Of a stretch of DNA of 11,876 nucleotides, positions 1 through 6,301 are shown in pieces. The stretch is from contig JBAXLO010000146.1 of the NCBI GenBank assembly GCA_037134755.1, forward strand, positions 1-11,876. Reading direction: 5' to 3'. Under the pieces are notes generated by a model. That model ran no database searches. It saw only the letters and a program-made list of their open reading frames with translations, and had not been told where the DNA came from. The position numbers and the translations under genes were made by a program. Position 1 is the stretch's first letter; each line of letters starts with the position of its first letter. This DNA is from JBAXLO01 sp037134755 (GTDB lineage Bacteria > Bacteroidota > Bacteroidia > Bacteroidales > JACABE01).

Positions 1-303
1 TTTGCAGTCTTGATTTTTGCTTCTTTTTATCAAGAAAAAGAAGATAATGAAAAAAGAATTTATATATATATACAAAATACAATTCTCATATATTTAAAAA
101 CATATAAAGTTGTGTATAAAGTGTAGCCTCTCAGGGGAGGTTAGGTGGGGTTGCTTTTAGATCCGAATTCATGGTTTAAATATAAATGAAGAAACGAATG
201 TGCAATTACTTTTCTGACAGATTTTCAGTCCTATCAGTATATAAGCTTGTACGATTTACAGAACTTGTCAATTCAATGACCATAACAAAACATTTAACTT
301 TTT
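1..303. other. Non-coding AT-rich segment with hairpin and repeat copy
   Basis: No convincing gene is seen. A 9-bp inverted repeat (20-28 with 35-43, loop ATCAAG) lies at the left end, followed by a TA-rich stretch near 60-120. A copy of the window's composite interspersed repeat occupies roughly 121-194. The small minus-strand gene downstream ends at 304, so this is its 3' flank; no clear U-tract terminator for it is visible. Confidence 0.6.
121..194 (+). repeat. Composite interspersed repeat, copy A (G-rich head plus AT tail)
   Basis: The head (about 126-150) reads CCTCTCAGGGGAGG then TTAGGTGGGG. After a short linker comes the tail CCGAATTCATGGTTTAAATA, continuing to about 194. The same head-then-tail order occurs on the minus strand at 8088-8163, where the head is a perfect hairpin. 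Tail-only copies lie at 5213-5250 (plus) and 8218-8256 (minus). The shared architecture at separate loci argues for a dispersed element rather than chance. No ORF is inside, so it cannot move itself; it may be a small non-autonomous element or a repeated regulatory or terminator-like block. Confidence 0.65.
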
Positions 304-456
304 TTAGCTACTTGGTACTCTTTCTTTGCTTCTCAGTTTTGCAAAATATTCCATAATCTGCTCATGAGTCATTTCAGATATTTCTTTACTAATTCTATCA
401 CGTTCCTGTCTCATAAATTTAACAGCATCAAAGTCTTTTTTAATTGTTTTCTTCAT
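304..456 (-). CDS. Small protein of 50 aa, possible antitoxin-like
   Basis: An ATG at 456 opens a 50-codon frame ending at TAA 304-306. The product begins MKKTIKKDFDAVKFMRQERD and continues with an acidic and basic helical stretch (ISKEISEMTHEQIMEYFAKL) and a short polar tail. There is no signal peptide or membrane segment. Its N-terminus (a DFDAVKFMR-type motif followed by a charged helix) resembles small Bacteroidota and cyanobacterial proteins that I recall lying beside toxin genes, so an antitoxin role is an inference from style and context only. Its start overlaps the end of an ATG-less frame (463-517), which suggests former translational coupling. It lies 61 bp downstream of the broken ParE-type toxin. 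No toxin follows it on the same strand, so it may be an orphan. Confidence 0.55.
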   Translation of the reverse strand: MKKTIKKDFDAVKFMRQERDRISKEISEMTHEQIMEYFAKLRSKERVPSS

Positions 457-517
457 ATTCGATTAATTCTAATGGTGAACGAATTTCTATTATTGGGTAG
501 GGTAATTCATAATTCTT

Positions 518-831
518 TTATATTTTCACAATTTCTTCGGGATTTTGTCTGCAATCAAAAATATTTACAATTTCAATTCGGCTTTTTCTACATTTATCCA
601 ATAAACAATCTTATAGTTTTTATAAACCAGATATCTGAATTCTTGAGGTCTATCAATCAATAGCAATTCTTTTTGCCCGATAAATGGATTTTTCTCAAGC
701 TTAGTTGATTGGCTAATTATTCCTTGTATCAATTTATGGGCAACTCTCGAACTTGCTTTTATGCTATAGTATTCAAATATATCTTCTAATTTTTCTTCGG
801 CAAATTGAGTCCAGTAAACTGTCAGTCCCAT
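518..831 (-). pseudogene. ParE/RelE-family toxin, frameshifted
   Basis: The frame from ATG 831 encodes 88 aa and stops at 565-567. Residues 1-83 look like a ParE/RelE-superfamily toxin: the start is MGLTVYWTQFAEEKLEDIFE, with the conserved block FRYLVYKNYKIVYWI at 65-79. After residue 83 the product diverges (AELKL, stop). Reading on in the -1 frame from the AAAAA run (plus-strand 583-587) restores the usual family ending, SRIEIVNIFDCRQNPEEIVK, up to a stop at 518-520, giving 104 aa, a normal family length. One missing A in that run is therefore the simplest explanation. The gene overlaps the upstream antitoxin by 10 bp (822-831). The truncated product lacks the last beta-strand and C-terminal helix, so it is probably inactive. 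Programmed slippage or a sequencing error are alternatives. Confidence 0.85.
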
Positions 832-1064
832 TTTTTTATTTTTTCTTTTAACTCTTTTGATGTTATAATTCTTCCTTCTTCCGAATCCTTCATTGACTGG
901 TCAATTTCGCTATTAAACTGTTCCATGCTCATTGGGACAATTGTTTTTTCGTATAACTCACATTTTTTAATACGTAGTAAATGTTCAAGTCCGCTAATAA
1001 TTTCTTCATTTTGCAGCCTGAGAAATTCCTGAACAAATATTATTTTCCTTGCTTGTAAATCCAT
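822..1064 (-). CDS. Antitoxin of a ParE/RelE-type toxin-antitoxin pair (copy 1)
   Basis: This 80-aa protein would bind and neutralise the ParE/RelE-type toxin encoded immediately downstream and probably represses its own promoter; both roles are known for type II antitoxins and inferred here. It starts MDLQARKIIFVQEFLRLQNE and ends with an acidic segment (IDQSMKDSEEGRIITSKEL) typical of an antitoxin's toxin-wrapping tail. A second protein at 8331-8573 aligns without gaps over all 80 residues, with 39 identical positions by my count. The toxin gene starts inside the last codons of this one (10-bp overlap), the classic arrangement for coupled translation. A -7 box TATCTTTG lies upstream at 1110-1117 on the minus strand. 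The antitoxin is intact although its toxin is frameshifted. Confidence 0.8.
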   Translation of the reverse strand: MDLQARKIIFVQEFLRLQNEEIISGLEHLLRIKKCELYEKTIVPMSMEQFNSEIDQSMKDSEEGRIITSKELKEKIKKWD

Positions 1065-1109
1065 AGTGTTAATTTATTTTTGATGTGTGTTTTACTATTT
1101 AATTTTTTG

Positions 1110-1117
1110 CAAAGATA
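1110..1117 (-). promoter_or_regulatory. Bacteroidota -7 promoter box for antitoxin copy 1
   Basis: On the minus strand the sequence is TATCTTTG, matching TANNTTTG, 46 bp upstream of the ATG. The same extended core, TTCGTATCTTTG, precedes the paralogous antitoxin at 8304-8315, so the promoter has been kept along with the gene. I see no convincing -33 TTTG element at the usual distance. Confidence 0.6.
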
Positions 1118-1263
1118 CGAATTGTTTTCCGTAATTAGTAGTTGGATTATCTTAATTTTTTCCTTCATTCATAATTCATAATTTTCAAAAAAGCATCTTA
1201 AAAAAACTCACATTTATTCATTTAAACTAAATTTTAACGAACCCTCACAAAAAACACACCACT

Positions 1264-1492
1264 TTCTGGACAAACTTCACCGCATTCTTGACATACGTCA
1301 CGGCGTTCTGAACAAACGTCACGGCGTTCTGAAAAATGTTACGGAGTTCTTGACAAACGTCACGGCATTCTGAACAAACGTCACGGCATTCTTGACGTAC
1401 TTCACGGCGTTCTGATAAATGTTACACCTTTCTTAACAAACGTCACGGCATTCTGAACAAGTCTCGCCTTATTCTGGCTTTGCGTCACCGAG
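1264..1492. repeat. Tandem array, 11 units of 20-21 bp (array 1)
   Basis: Contiguous units begin TTCTGAACAAACGTCACGGC plus one purine. Unit starts are 1264, 1285, 1306, 1327, 1347, 1368, 1389, 1410, 1430, 1451 and 1472; a degenerate twelfth begins at 1493. Most units are 21 bp, but the fourth and eighth are 20 bp and share TTCTGAnAAATGTTAC, so a four-unit, 83-bp higher-order period is visible. The units are richer in G and C than the surroundings. They abut without spacers, so this is not a CRISPR array. In-frame stops (TGA, TAA) occur in repeat units and the 20-bp units break phase, so coding is unlikely. Confidence 0.9.
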
Positions 1493-1689
1493 TTCTTTTT
1501 GGGGCTAATGCTGTTTATTCTATTCTAAGTATTATTCGTACTATCTTAAATACGAATACAATGTACACAAATGTTGATAAATATGAAAGACATGTTTATT
1601 ACGATAACATCGGCTTTTTCTCCGTTCTAACACTTTAAATTGCTATTAAAACGCCTCATGTTTATTATAAGAGTTTAAATTATTCTTAG

Positions 1690-1697
1690 TACTTTTG
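1690..1697 (+). promoter_or_regulatory. -7 promoter box for mtgA
   Basis: TACTTTTG matches TANNTTTG and lies 20 bp before the ATG at 1718, implying a very short leader. A -33 TTTG at the usual 19-21 bp spacing is not evident. Confidence 0.55.
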
Positions 1698-1717
1698 CCG
1701 CTTAATTAAATACTGCT

Positions 1718-2419
1718 ATGGCTAAACTAAAGTTCAATAAAAAGAAAATAATATCAATTATAAAGAAGATTGTAATTTGGTTCTTCATCTCAACTATAGC
1801 AGTTTCCTTAATTTATAGATTTGTACCACCTCCTGTTACCCCTTTAATGTTAGTTAGATGCACAGGTCAACTCTTTTCAGGCGAAAAAGTAAAATTATCC
1901 AAAGATTGGGTAAAACTTGAAGATATTTCTCCAAACCTAATTAATGCAGTCGTAGCTTCAGAAGATAATAACTTTAAAACACATTGGGGCTTTGATTTTG
2001 AAGCTATAAAGAAAGCTGAAAAACTTAATGAGAAAGGTGGAAGATTAAGAGGTGCAAGTACTATCACACAACAAACAGCTAAAAATGTTTTTCTTTGGCC
2101 TGATAGAACTTATGTTCGCAAAGGTTTTGAAGTTTATTTTACTGTTTTGATTGAATTAACCTGGAGTAAGAGGCGTACTATGGAAGTTTATTTAAATGTT
2201 ATTGAAATGGGCGAAGGAATTTATGGTGCAGAGCAAGCTGCTCAAACTTATTTTCATAAATCAGCTAAGAATTTAAATAAGCGTGAGGCTGCTGCAATAG
2301 CTGCTATCCTTCCTAATCCCCGTAAATGGCATCCCGATAAACCAACTGCTTATATCCAACATAAAACTCAAAAGATAATGGAAGCTATGGATAGGTTAGG
2401 ACCTGTTAGCTTCAAATAA
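1718..2419 (+). CDS. mtgA: Monofunctional biosynthetic peptidoglycan transglycosylase
   Basis: The 233-aa product polymerises lipid II into glycan strands at the inner membrane; it has the family 51 glycosyltransferase domain without a transpeptidase domain. A basic N-terminus is followed by one membrane anchor (about residues 13-35). Family motifs appear in order: SEDNNFKTHWGFD at 81-93, where E82 is the expected catalytic glutamate; RGASTITQQ at 111-119; KRRTMEVYLNVIEMG at 151-165, with E156 the second conserved glutamate; and the late motif AAAIAAILPNPRKW at 191-204. The length is normal for MtgA. The ATG is preceded by a -7 box at 1690-1697. It converges on the photolyase gene with only 13 bp between stop codons, and no terminator hairpin fits there, so transcripts probably overlap. 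Confidence 0.93.
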   Translation: MAKLKFNKKKIISIIKKIVIWFFISTIAVSLIYRFVPPPVTPLMLVRCTGQLFSGEKVKLSKDWVKLEDISPNLINAVVASEDNNFKTHWGFDFEAIKKAEKLNEKGGRLRGASTITQQTAKNVFLWPDRTYVRKGFEVYFTVLIELTWSKRRTMEVYLNVIEMGEGIYGAEQAAQTYFHKSAKNLNKREAAAIAAILPNPRKWHPDKPTAYIQHKTQKIMEAMDRLGPVSFK

Positions 2420-2432
2420 TAAAATCGAAATC

Positions 2433-3755
2433 TTATTCCAAAGCTTTTTTATATGCTTTCAAACATCTTTCTGTGGCAAAGCGATGCTCTACAATTGGAT
2501 TTGTATCATTTAAATCCTTCTCATCTAACCATTTTCTAATATAAATATTCTCTTTATCAAATTTAGATAATTGTATTGTAGGATTAAATATTCTGAAGTA
2601 GGGTGCTGCATCACATCCTGTACCGGCTGCCCATTGCCAGTTACCGTTATTCGAAGCCAATTCATAATCTAAAAGCTTTTCAGCAAAGTATGCTTCACCC
2701 CATCGCCAGTCAATTAGCAAATGTTTACACAGAAAACTTGCAGTTACCATTCTTACCCTATTGTGCATAAAACCTGTAGCATTAAGCTCCCTCATTCCGG
2801 CATCAACCAATGGATAACCCGTCTTGCCCTGGCACCATAAATCAAATTCCTTTTCATTATTACGCCACTCTATGTTATTATATTTACTTTTAAACGAACT
2901 GTTTTCAACAAATGGAAAATGATAAAGTATTTGCATAAAAAACTCCCGCCATATAAGTTCGCTCAACCAAACATCACTATTATTAAAAGCTAAAGAAATA
3001 ATCTTACGAATACTTATCGTTCCGAATCTTAAATGGATGCCTATTCTGGTAGTGTCAATCGAAGGATAATCACGTGTTGTTTTATAAGCTTTGATAATGT
3101 CAGTATCTTCAATAATAGTTGGAAAATCTATTGTGTTTTCTTCAAAACCTAATTCTTTTAAAGAAGGAATATTTGGATTATCTATTTTAAGAAATGAATC
3201 TTTGAAAGTACTTGTAGAATAGTTTTGCAGATTGCTGACACTAAACTTCTCAAACCACTTGTTTTTATAAGGCGTAAATATAGTATAAGGATTACCATCA
3301 AGCTTTAAAATATCATTTCTTTCAAATATAACTTGATCTTTATAACTTTTGAATTCTATACCTTGATTAATAAGAAACAACTCAACATATTTATCACGTT
3401 TAATAGCGTAAGGTTCATAATCATTGTTTGTATATACTGCTTCTATATTATATTTATTTATCAATTGTTCAAAAATTTCTATTGGTTTACCTTTCAAAAC
3501 AATTAAACAGGAATGATGAAGTTTATCTAATTCTTGATTAATCCTATTTAATTGTTGATAAATGAAGCTAACTCTGGCATCTTTTTTATCAGAAAGCTTA
3601 TTTATTATTTCAGTATCAAAAATAAATAAAGGGATAACGATCAAACCTGATTTTAATGCAAAGTGAAGTGCTACATTGTCTTCCAGTCTTAAATCTCTCC
3701 TGAACCAATGTATAACATATCTATTTTCGTCTATCTTTTTAACAATATTATTCAT
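2433..3755 (-). CDS. phrB: Deoxyribodipyrimidine photo-lyase (class I CPD type)
   Basis: This 440-aa flavoprotein would use blue or near-UV light to split cyclobutane pyrimidine dimers in DNA. The N-terminal antenna domain opens with VIHWFRRDLRLEDNVAL (14-30). The C-terminal FAD domain carries LIWREF (267-272), GKTGYPLVDAGMREL (310-324), HNRVRM (331-336) and NNGNWQWAAGTGCDAAPYF (369-387). By alignment from memory with the E. coli enzyme, the electron-transfer tryptophan triad is W297, W350 and W373, and N369 matches the asparagine facing flavin N5. All are present, so the enzyme should be active. The length fits class I rather than the longer DASH cryptochromes, though a photolyase-like cryptochrome role cannot be excluded. 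The gene is divergent from the acyltransferase at 3849; no clear -7 box of its own was seen. Confidence 0.93.
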   Translation of the reverse strand: MNNIVKKIDENRYVIHWFRRDLRLEDNVALHFALKSGLIVIPLFIFDTEIINKLSDKKDARVSFIYQQLNRINQELDKLHHSCLIVLKGKPIEIFEQLINKYNIEAVYTNNDYEPYAIKRDKYVELFLINQGIEFKSYKDQVIFERNDILKLDGNPYTIFTPYKNKWFEKFSVSNLQNYSTSTFKDSFLKIDNPNIPSLKELGFEENTIDFPTIIEDTDIIKAYKTTRDYPSIDTTRIGIHLRFGTISIRKIISLAFNNSDVWLSELIWREFFMQILYHFPFVENSSFKSKYNNIEWRNNEKEFDLWCQGKTGYPLVDAGMRELNATGFMHNRVRMVTASFLCKHLLIDWRWGEAYFAEKLLDYELASNNGNWQWAAGTGCDAAPYFRIFNPTIQLSKFDKENIYIRKWLDEKDLNDTNPIVEHRFATERCLKAYKKALE

Positions 3756-3781
3756 AATGTTAATAACAATTTCTAATTAAA

Positions 3782-3813
3782 TTTGATTAAGTTTAGCATT
3801 AATAATAACTTTG
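3782..3813 (+). promoter_or_regulatory. Complete Bacteroidota promoter for the alpha-oxoamine synthase gene
   Basis: A -33 TTTG (3782-3785) is followed by a 20-bp spacer and the -7 box TAACTTTG (3806-3813), which matches the phylum consensus. Transcription would begin near 3820, downstream of the TTG at 3783 that opens the longest frame. This decides the start of the following gene in favour of GTG 3849. Confidence 0.75.
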
Positions 3814-3848
3814 CAGAAAATTTGACACTAACATTTAAATCACATAAA

Positions 3849-5105
3849 GTGGATATCTTTGAAAAAATAAAAACAAACTTCGGACCTCTTGGTCAGTATG
3901 CTAAGTTGGCGCATGGTTATTATACGTTTCCTAAATTAGAAGGAGAAATATCTAATAAAATGAACTTTAGAGGCAAGGAACGTCTTGTGTGGAGTTTGAA
4001 CAATTATCTGGGCTTGGCTAATATGCCCGAAGTAAGAGAAGCAGATGCTCAGGGAGCAAAGGACTGGGGTTTAGCAGCTCCGATGGGTGCTCGTATGATG
4101 TCGGGGCAAACTAACTATCACGAACAACTCGAAAAAGAACTTGCTGAATTCGAAAGTAAAGAAGCTGCCTATCTTTTAAATTTCGGATATCAGGGGATGG
4201 TTTCTATTATCGACAGCTTAGTGGATCGTAACGATGTAATTGTTTATGATAGCGAGGCTCACGCTTGTATTATTGATGGAATGCGTATGCACATCGGCAA
4301 GCGTTTTGTGTATCCTCACAACAACATGCAAAGCCTGGGTAAACAGTTGGAAAGAGCTACTAAAATTGCAGCACAGACAGGTGGTGGCATTCTTGTGATT
4401 ACCGAAGGAGTTTTTGGGATGTCGGGCGACACCGGTAATCTGAAAGGAATAGTTGAATACAAAAAGAAGTTTCAATTCCGCTTATTAGTTGATGATGCTC
4501 ATGGCTTTGGAACGATGGGTGCAACAGGTGCAGGTACCGGCGAATATTATGGTGTGCAGGATGAGATTGATCTTTATTTTGGAACCTTTGCCAAATCAAT
4601 GGCATCAATTGGTGCTTTTATTGCAGCCGACAAAGAAATAATTAAGTATTTAATGTATAATATGCGTTCGCAGATCTATGCTAAATCGCTGCCGATGCCT
4701 TTAGTAATAGGTGCTCTTAAACGTCTTGAAATCATCCGTACCCGTCCTGAATTAAGGGCGAAACTTTGGACAATCGTCAATGCATTGCAGTCGGGTTTAA
4801 AAGAAAGAGGATTTAATATTGGTGTTACGCACACACCCGTTACTCCCGTGGTGCTTTCGGGTAGTGTTGACGAAGCCACTCAGCTTACCTACGATCTTCG
4901 CGAAAACTATAATATATTCTGTTCGATAGTTACCTATCCTGTTATCCCTAAGGGTATAATTATTCTGCGTTTGATCCCTACGGCTGTTCATACGCTAGAA
5001 AACGTTCAATATACTTTAGATACTTTTTCGGCTATCAAACACAAACTCGATAGTGGTGAATATGCCAAGGCTGGCTTTATGCATGCCCCTTTATCAGCAT
5101 TTTAA
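3849..5105 (+). CDS. PLP-dependent alpha-oxoamine synthase (serine palmitoyltransferase / KBL-like)
   Basis: From GTG 3849 the product is 418 aa. The family condenses an amino acid with an acyl thioester and releases CO2; members make 3-ketosphinganine, aminoketobutyrate, aminolevulinate or 8-amino-7-oxononanoate. Visible features are the histidine that stacks on PLP in DSEAHACIIDG (H138), the PLP-pyridine aspartate and following histidine in LLVDDAHGFG (D215, H218), and the Schiff-base lysine in FGTFAKSMASIG (K249). Bacteroidota carry several such enzymes for sphingolipid or sulfonolipid (capnine-type) synthesis, so a lipid role is plausible; the substrate cannot be read from the sequence, and no lipid or biotin genes are adjacent. 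The longer frame from TTG 3783 would add 22 residues not expected in the family and would start upstream of the predicted transcript. A strong terminator follows. Confidence 0.85.
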   Translation: MDIFEKIKTNFGPLGQYAKLAHGYYTFPKLEGEISNKMNFRGKERLVWSLNNYLGLANMPEVREADAQGAKDWGLAAPMGARMMSGQTNYHEQLEKELAEFESKEAAYLLNFGYQGMVSIIDSLVDRNDVIVYDSEAHACIIDGMRMHIGKRFVYPHNNMQSLGKQLERATKIAAQTGGGILVITEGVFGMSGDTGNLKGIVEYKKKFQFRLLVDDAHGFGTMGATGAGTGEYYGVQDEIDLYFGTFAKSMASIGAFIAADKEIIKYLMYNMRSQIYAKSLPMPLVIGALKRLEIIRTRPELRAKLWTIVNALQSGLKERGFNIGVTHTPVTPVVLSGSVDEATQLTYDLRENYNIFCSIVTYPVIPKGIIILRLIPTAVHTLENVQYTLDTFSAIKHKLDSGEYAKAGFMHAPLSAF

Positions 5106-5136
5106 GTTAACAAGATTCTATTTTTATATAGGAGCT

Positions 5137-5173
5137 AAAAACCTTCATCGTATTATATGATGAAGGTTTTTTT
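5137..5173 (+). terminator. Rho-independent terminator after the alpha-oxoamine synthase gene
   Basis: A 13-bp perfect stem (5137-5149 with 5159-5171) contains CCTTCATC and GATGAAGG, closes a 9-nt loop, and ends in a run of T. It begins 31 bp after the stop codon. Confidence 0.92.
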
Positions 5174-5206
5174 AATTACGAATGTCGTAATTTGTAATTC
5201 GTAATT
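5174..5206. repeat. Inverted repeat AATTACGAAT / ATTCGTAATT
   Basis: A perfect 10-bp inverted repeat (5174-5183 and 5197-5206) lies directly after the terminator. Similar AATTACGAATTA-type sequence recurs at about 8268-8290. Such strings are frequent spacers in Bacteroidota genomes, to my recollection; the function is unknown. Confidence 0.6.
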
Positions 5207-5212
5207 GTTTTT

Positions 5213-5250
5213 ATATTTATAACCGAATTCAAGGTTTAAATATACAAAAG
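5213..5250 (+). repeat. Interspersed repeat tail, copy D
   Basis: TTATAACC-type sequence is followed by GAATTCAAGGTTTAAATATA and an AAAAGAAG end. It matches the tails of the copies at 161-194 (plus), 8091-8129 (minus) and 8218-8256 (minus) without gaps across about 30 positions. The G-rich head found in the two composite copies is absent. Confidence 0.65.
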
Positions 5251-5565
5251 AAGCAGAAACAACTCCAGACACTCCCAATTCCAAGTATTTTAGGAACTTT
5301 CTACCTCCCGTAATGCAGGGTGTTATATGAACCTTATAGTAATGTTATATACATTATTTTGTTATTTAGCTGATAATTTCAATAATAAATAGAAATACAC
5401 AAGCAAAATGGACTTTTGAATAGATGCAGCAGTAAATATAAGAAACCTCAATTGATTTGGTTGATAAATAGCTTTAATTTATATATAAAACATTGTATTA
5501 TTGATAGGTTAGTTATTACTACTAACATCCTAAAGCCGCTGCCCGCTCACCTGTTTTTTAAAACT

Positions 5566-5859
5566 TTAGTACTAAGGGCAGCCCCCTTAACACTAAAGAT
5601 TGAAACTTTAGTACTAAAGGCAGCTCCCTTAACACTAAGGGTTGAAAATTTAGTACTAAAGGCAGCCCCCTTAACACTAAAGATTGAAACTTTAGTATTA
5701 AAGGCAGCTCCCTTAACACTAAGGGTTGAAAATTTAGTACTAAAGATTGAAGATTTAGTGCTAAAGGCAATGCCCTTAGCATTACGGATTGAGTTTTTAG
5801 TATCATTTTTTGAAGATTTAGTACTAAAGACAATGCCCTTGACATCAAAGATCGATAAA
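5566..5859. repeat. Tandem array, 14 units of exactly 21 bp (array 2)
   Basis: Units begin at 5566 and every 21 bp to 5839. Two unit types alternate: TTAGTACTAAAGGCAGCCCC plus C, and TTAACACTAAAGATTGAAAC plus T, making a 42-bp dimer. Bases 5566-5649 and 5650-5733 form an 84-bp duplication with only two differences by my count. The palindrome TTTAGTACTAAA straddles unit junctions at 5607, 5649, 5733 and 5817, and nearly at 5565. Units after 5734 are more diverged. All units are the same length, so reading frames stay open on both strands (171 codons plus, 103 codons minus). Units are contiguous, so this is not CRISPR. Confidence 0.92.
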
Positions 5860-6182
5860 ATGACATCATTTAATAATACAACTAAATCAAAGGATTATCT
5901 TATAAATCGGTTGAATATTGAAAGGATGTAGAGATTTAAATTACTGGTGTTTTTTTTAAGGAATTACTTTTTTTGTGATAAATAGAAATTACCTAAATTA
6001 AAACTTTATTCCAGAATATTAACCTTAGTAGAATTAATGATAAAAATGAAAATCACAAACCTGATTACCTTATTTCAGAAATTAATAAGGTTGAAATTAG
6101 AGTGGTGTTTATCGTGCTACTAAGGTTTGTAAATAAAAATAAAGTTTTTTTTATTTAAATACAATTTGTTAATTAATTTTAT

Positions 6183-6190
6183 TACTTTTG
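6183..6190 (+). promoter_or_regulatory. -7 promoter box for the MORN-like secreted protein gene
   Basis: TACTTTTG matches TANNTTTG. A TTTG at 6165-6168 is only 14 bp upstream, shorter than the usual 19-21 bp, so the -33 element is doubtful. The box lies 111 bp before the ATG, predicting a leader of about 100 nt. Confidence 0.5.
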
Positions 6191-6209
6191 TATTGCTCTT
6201 AAGCATAAA

Positions 6210-6247
6210 AAGACGTTAGCCTTCAAAAAGCCAAGTTCCTACGTCTT
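6210..6247 (+). other. Leader hairpin in the 5' untranslated region
   Basis: AAGACGT at 6210-6216 pairs perfectly with ACGTCTT at 6241-6247 across a 24-nt loop, about 20 nt into the predicted transcript. It could be a small regulatory structure; I could not match it to any riboswitch class. Confidence 0.35.
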
Positions 6248-6301
6248 ATCTTAAATATTAATCGCCTCAAGGAATTAGACGAAAATAAATAAAATTACAC
6301 A

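Larger units (their letters stand above)
1065..1717. other. Divergent intergenic region with tandem array
   Basis: This 653-bp region separates the minus-strand antitoxin from mtgA. Near 1065-1120 is the antitoxin leader and promoter. AT-rich sequence with ATTCATAATTCATAATT-like repetition lies around 1168-1185. The 21-bp array fills 1264-1492, and the mtgA promoter box is at 1690-1697. No gene is supported: stop codons interrupt all frames across the array. Confidence 0.7.
5106..6301. other. Long intergenic region (1.2 kb) with terminator, repeats and array
   Basis: It holds, in order, the terminator at 5137-5173, an inverted repeat at 5174-5206, a tail-only copy of the interspersed repeat at 5213-5250, featureless sequence to about 5560, array 2 at 5566-5859, featureless sequence to about 6160, and the promoter and leader of the next gene. 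A frame of 171 codons from a TTG at 5416 spans the array but is judged a by-product of its 21-bp period. No RNA gene was recognised. Confidence 0.65.

Noticed and set aside
583..590. Programmed -1 ribosomal frameshift in the toxin gene
   Set aside because: The phase around GAAAAAGC does not give a standard X-XXY-YYZ slippery heptamer in the zero frame, and no downstream stimulatory stem was found; a lost base is simpler, though not excluded.
364..663. A 99-aa plus-strand frame
   Set aside because: It lies opposite the minus-strand toxin and the 50-aa gene, is very rich in Phe as expected for antisense AT-rich DNA, and shows no family character.
805..1032. A 75-aa plus-strand frame
   Set aside because: It is antisense to the intact antitoxin gene, which has a paralogue, a promoter and proper overlap with its toxin.
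1264..1492. CRISPR array
   Set aside because: Units are contiguous with no spacers of unique sequence, the unit is only 20-21 bp, and no cas gene is in the window.
5566..5859. CRISPR array
   Set aside because: Alternating units are all related, there are no unique spacers, and an 84-bp block is duplicated; this is a tandem repeat.
5558..5869. A 103-aa minus-strand frame
   Set aside because: It exists because the 21-bp period is a multiple of three and the units are partly palindromic; there is no promoter or flanking protein-like sequence.
6210..6247. Integron attC-like recombination site (GACGTTAGCC ... stem)
   Set aside because: The GTTAGCC string does not fit the core-site pattern GTTRRRY, and no integrase or cassette structure is present.
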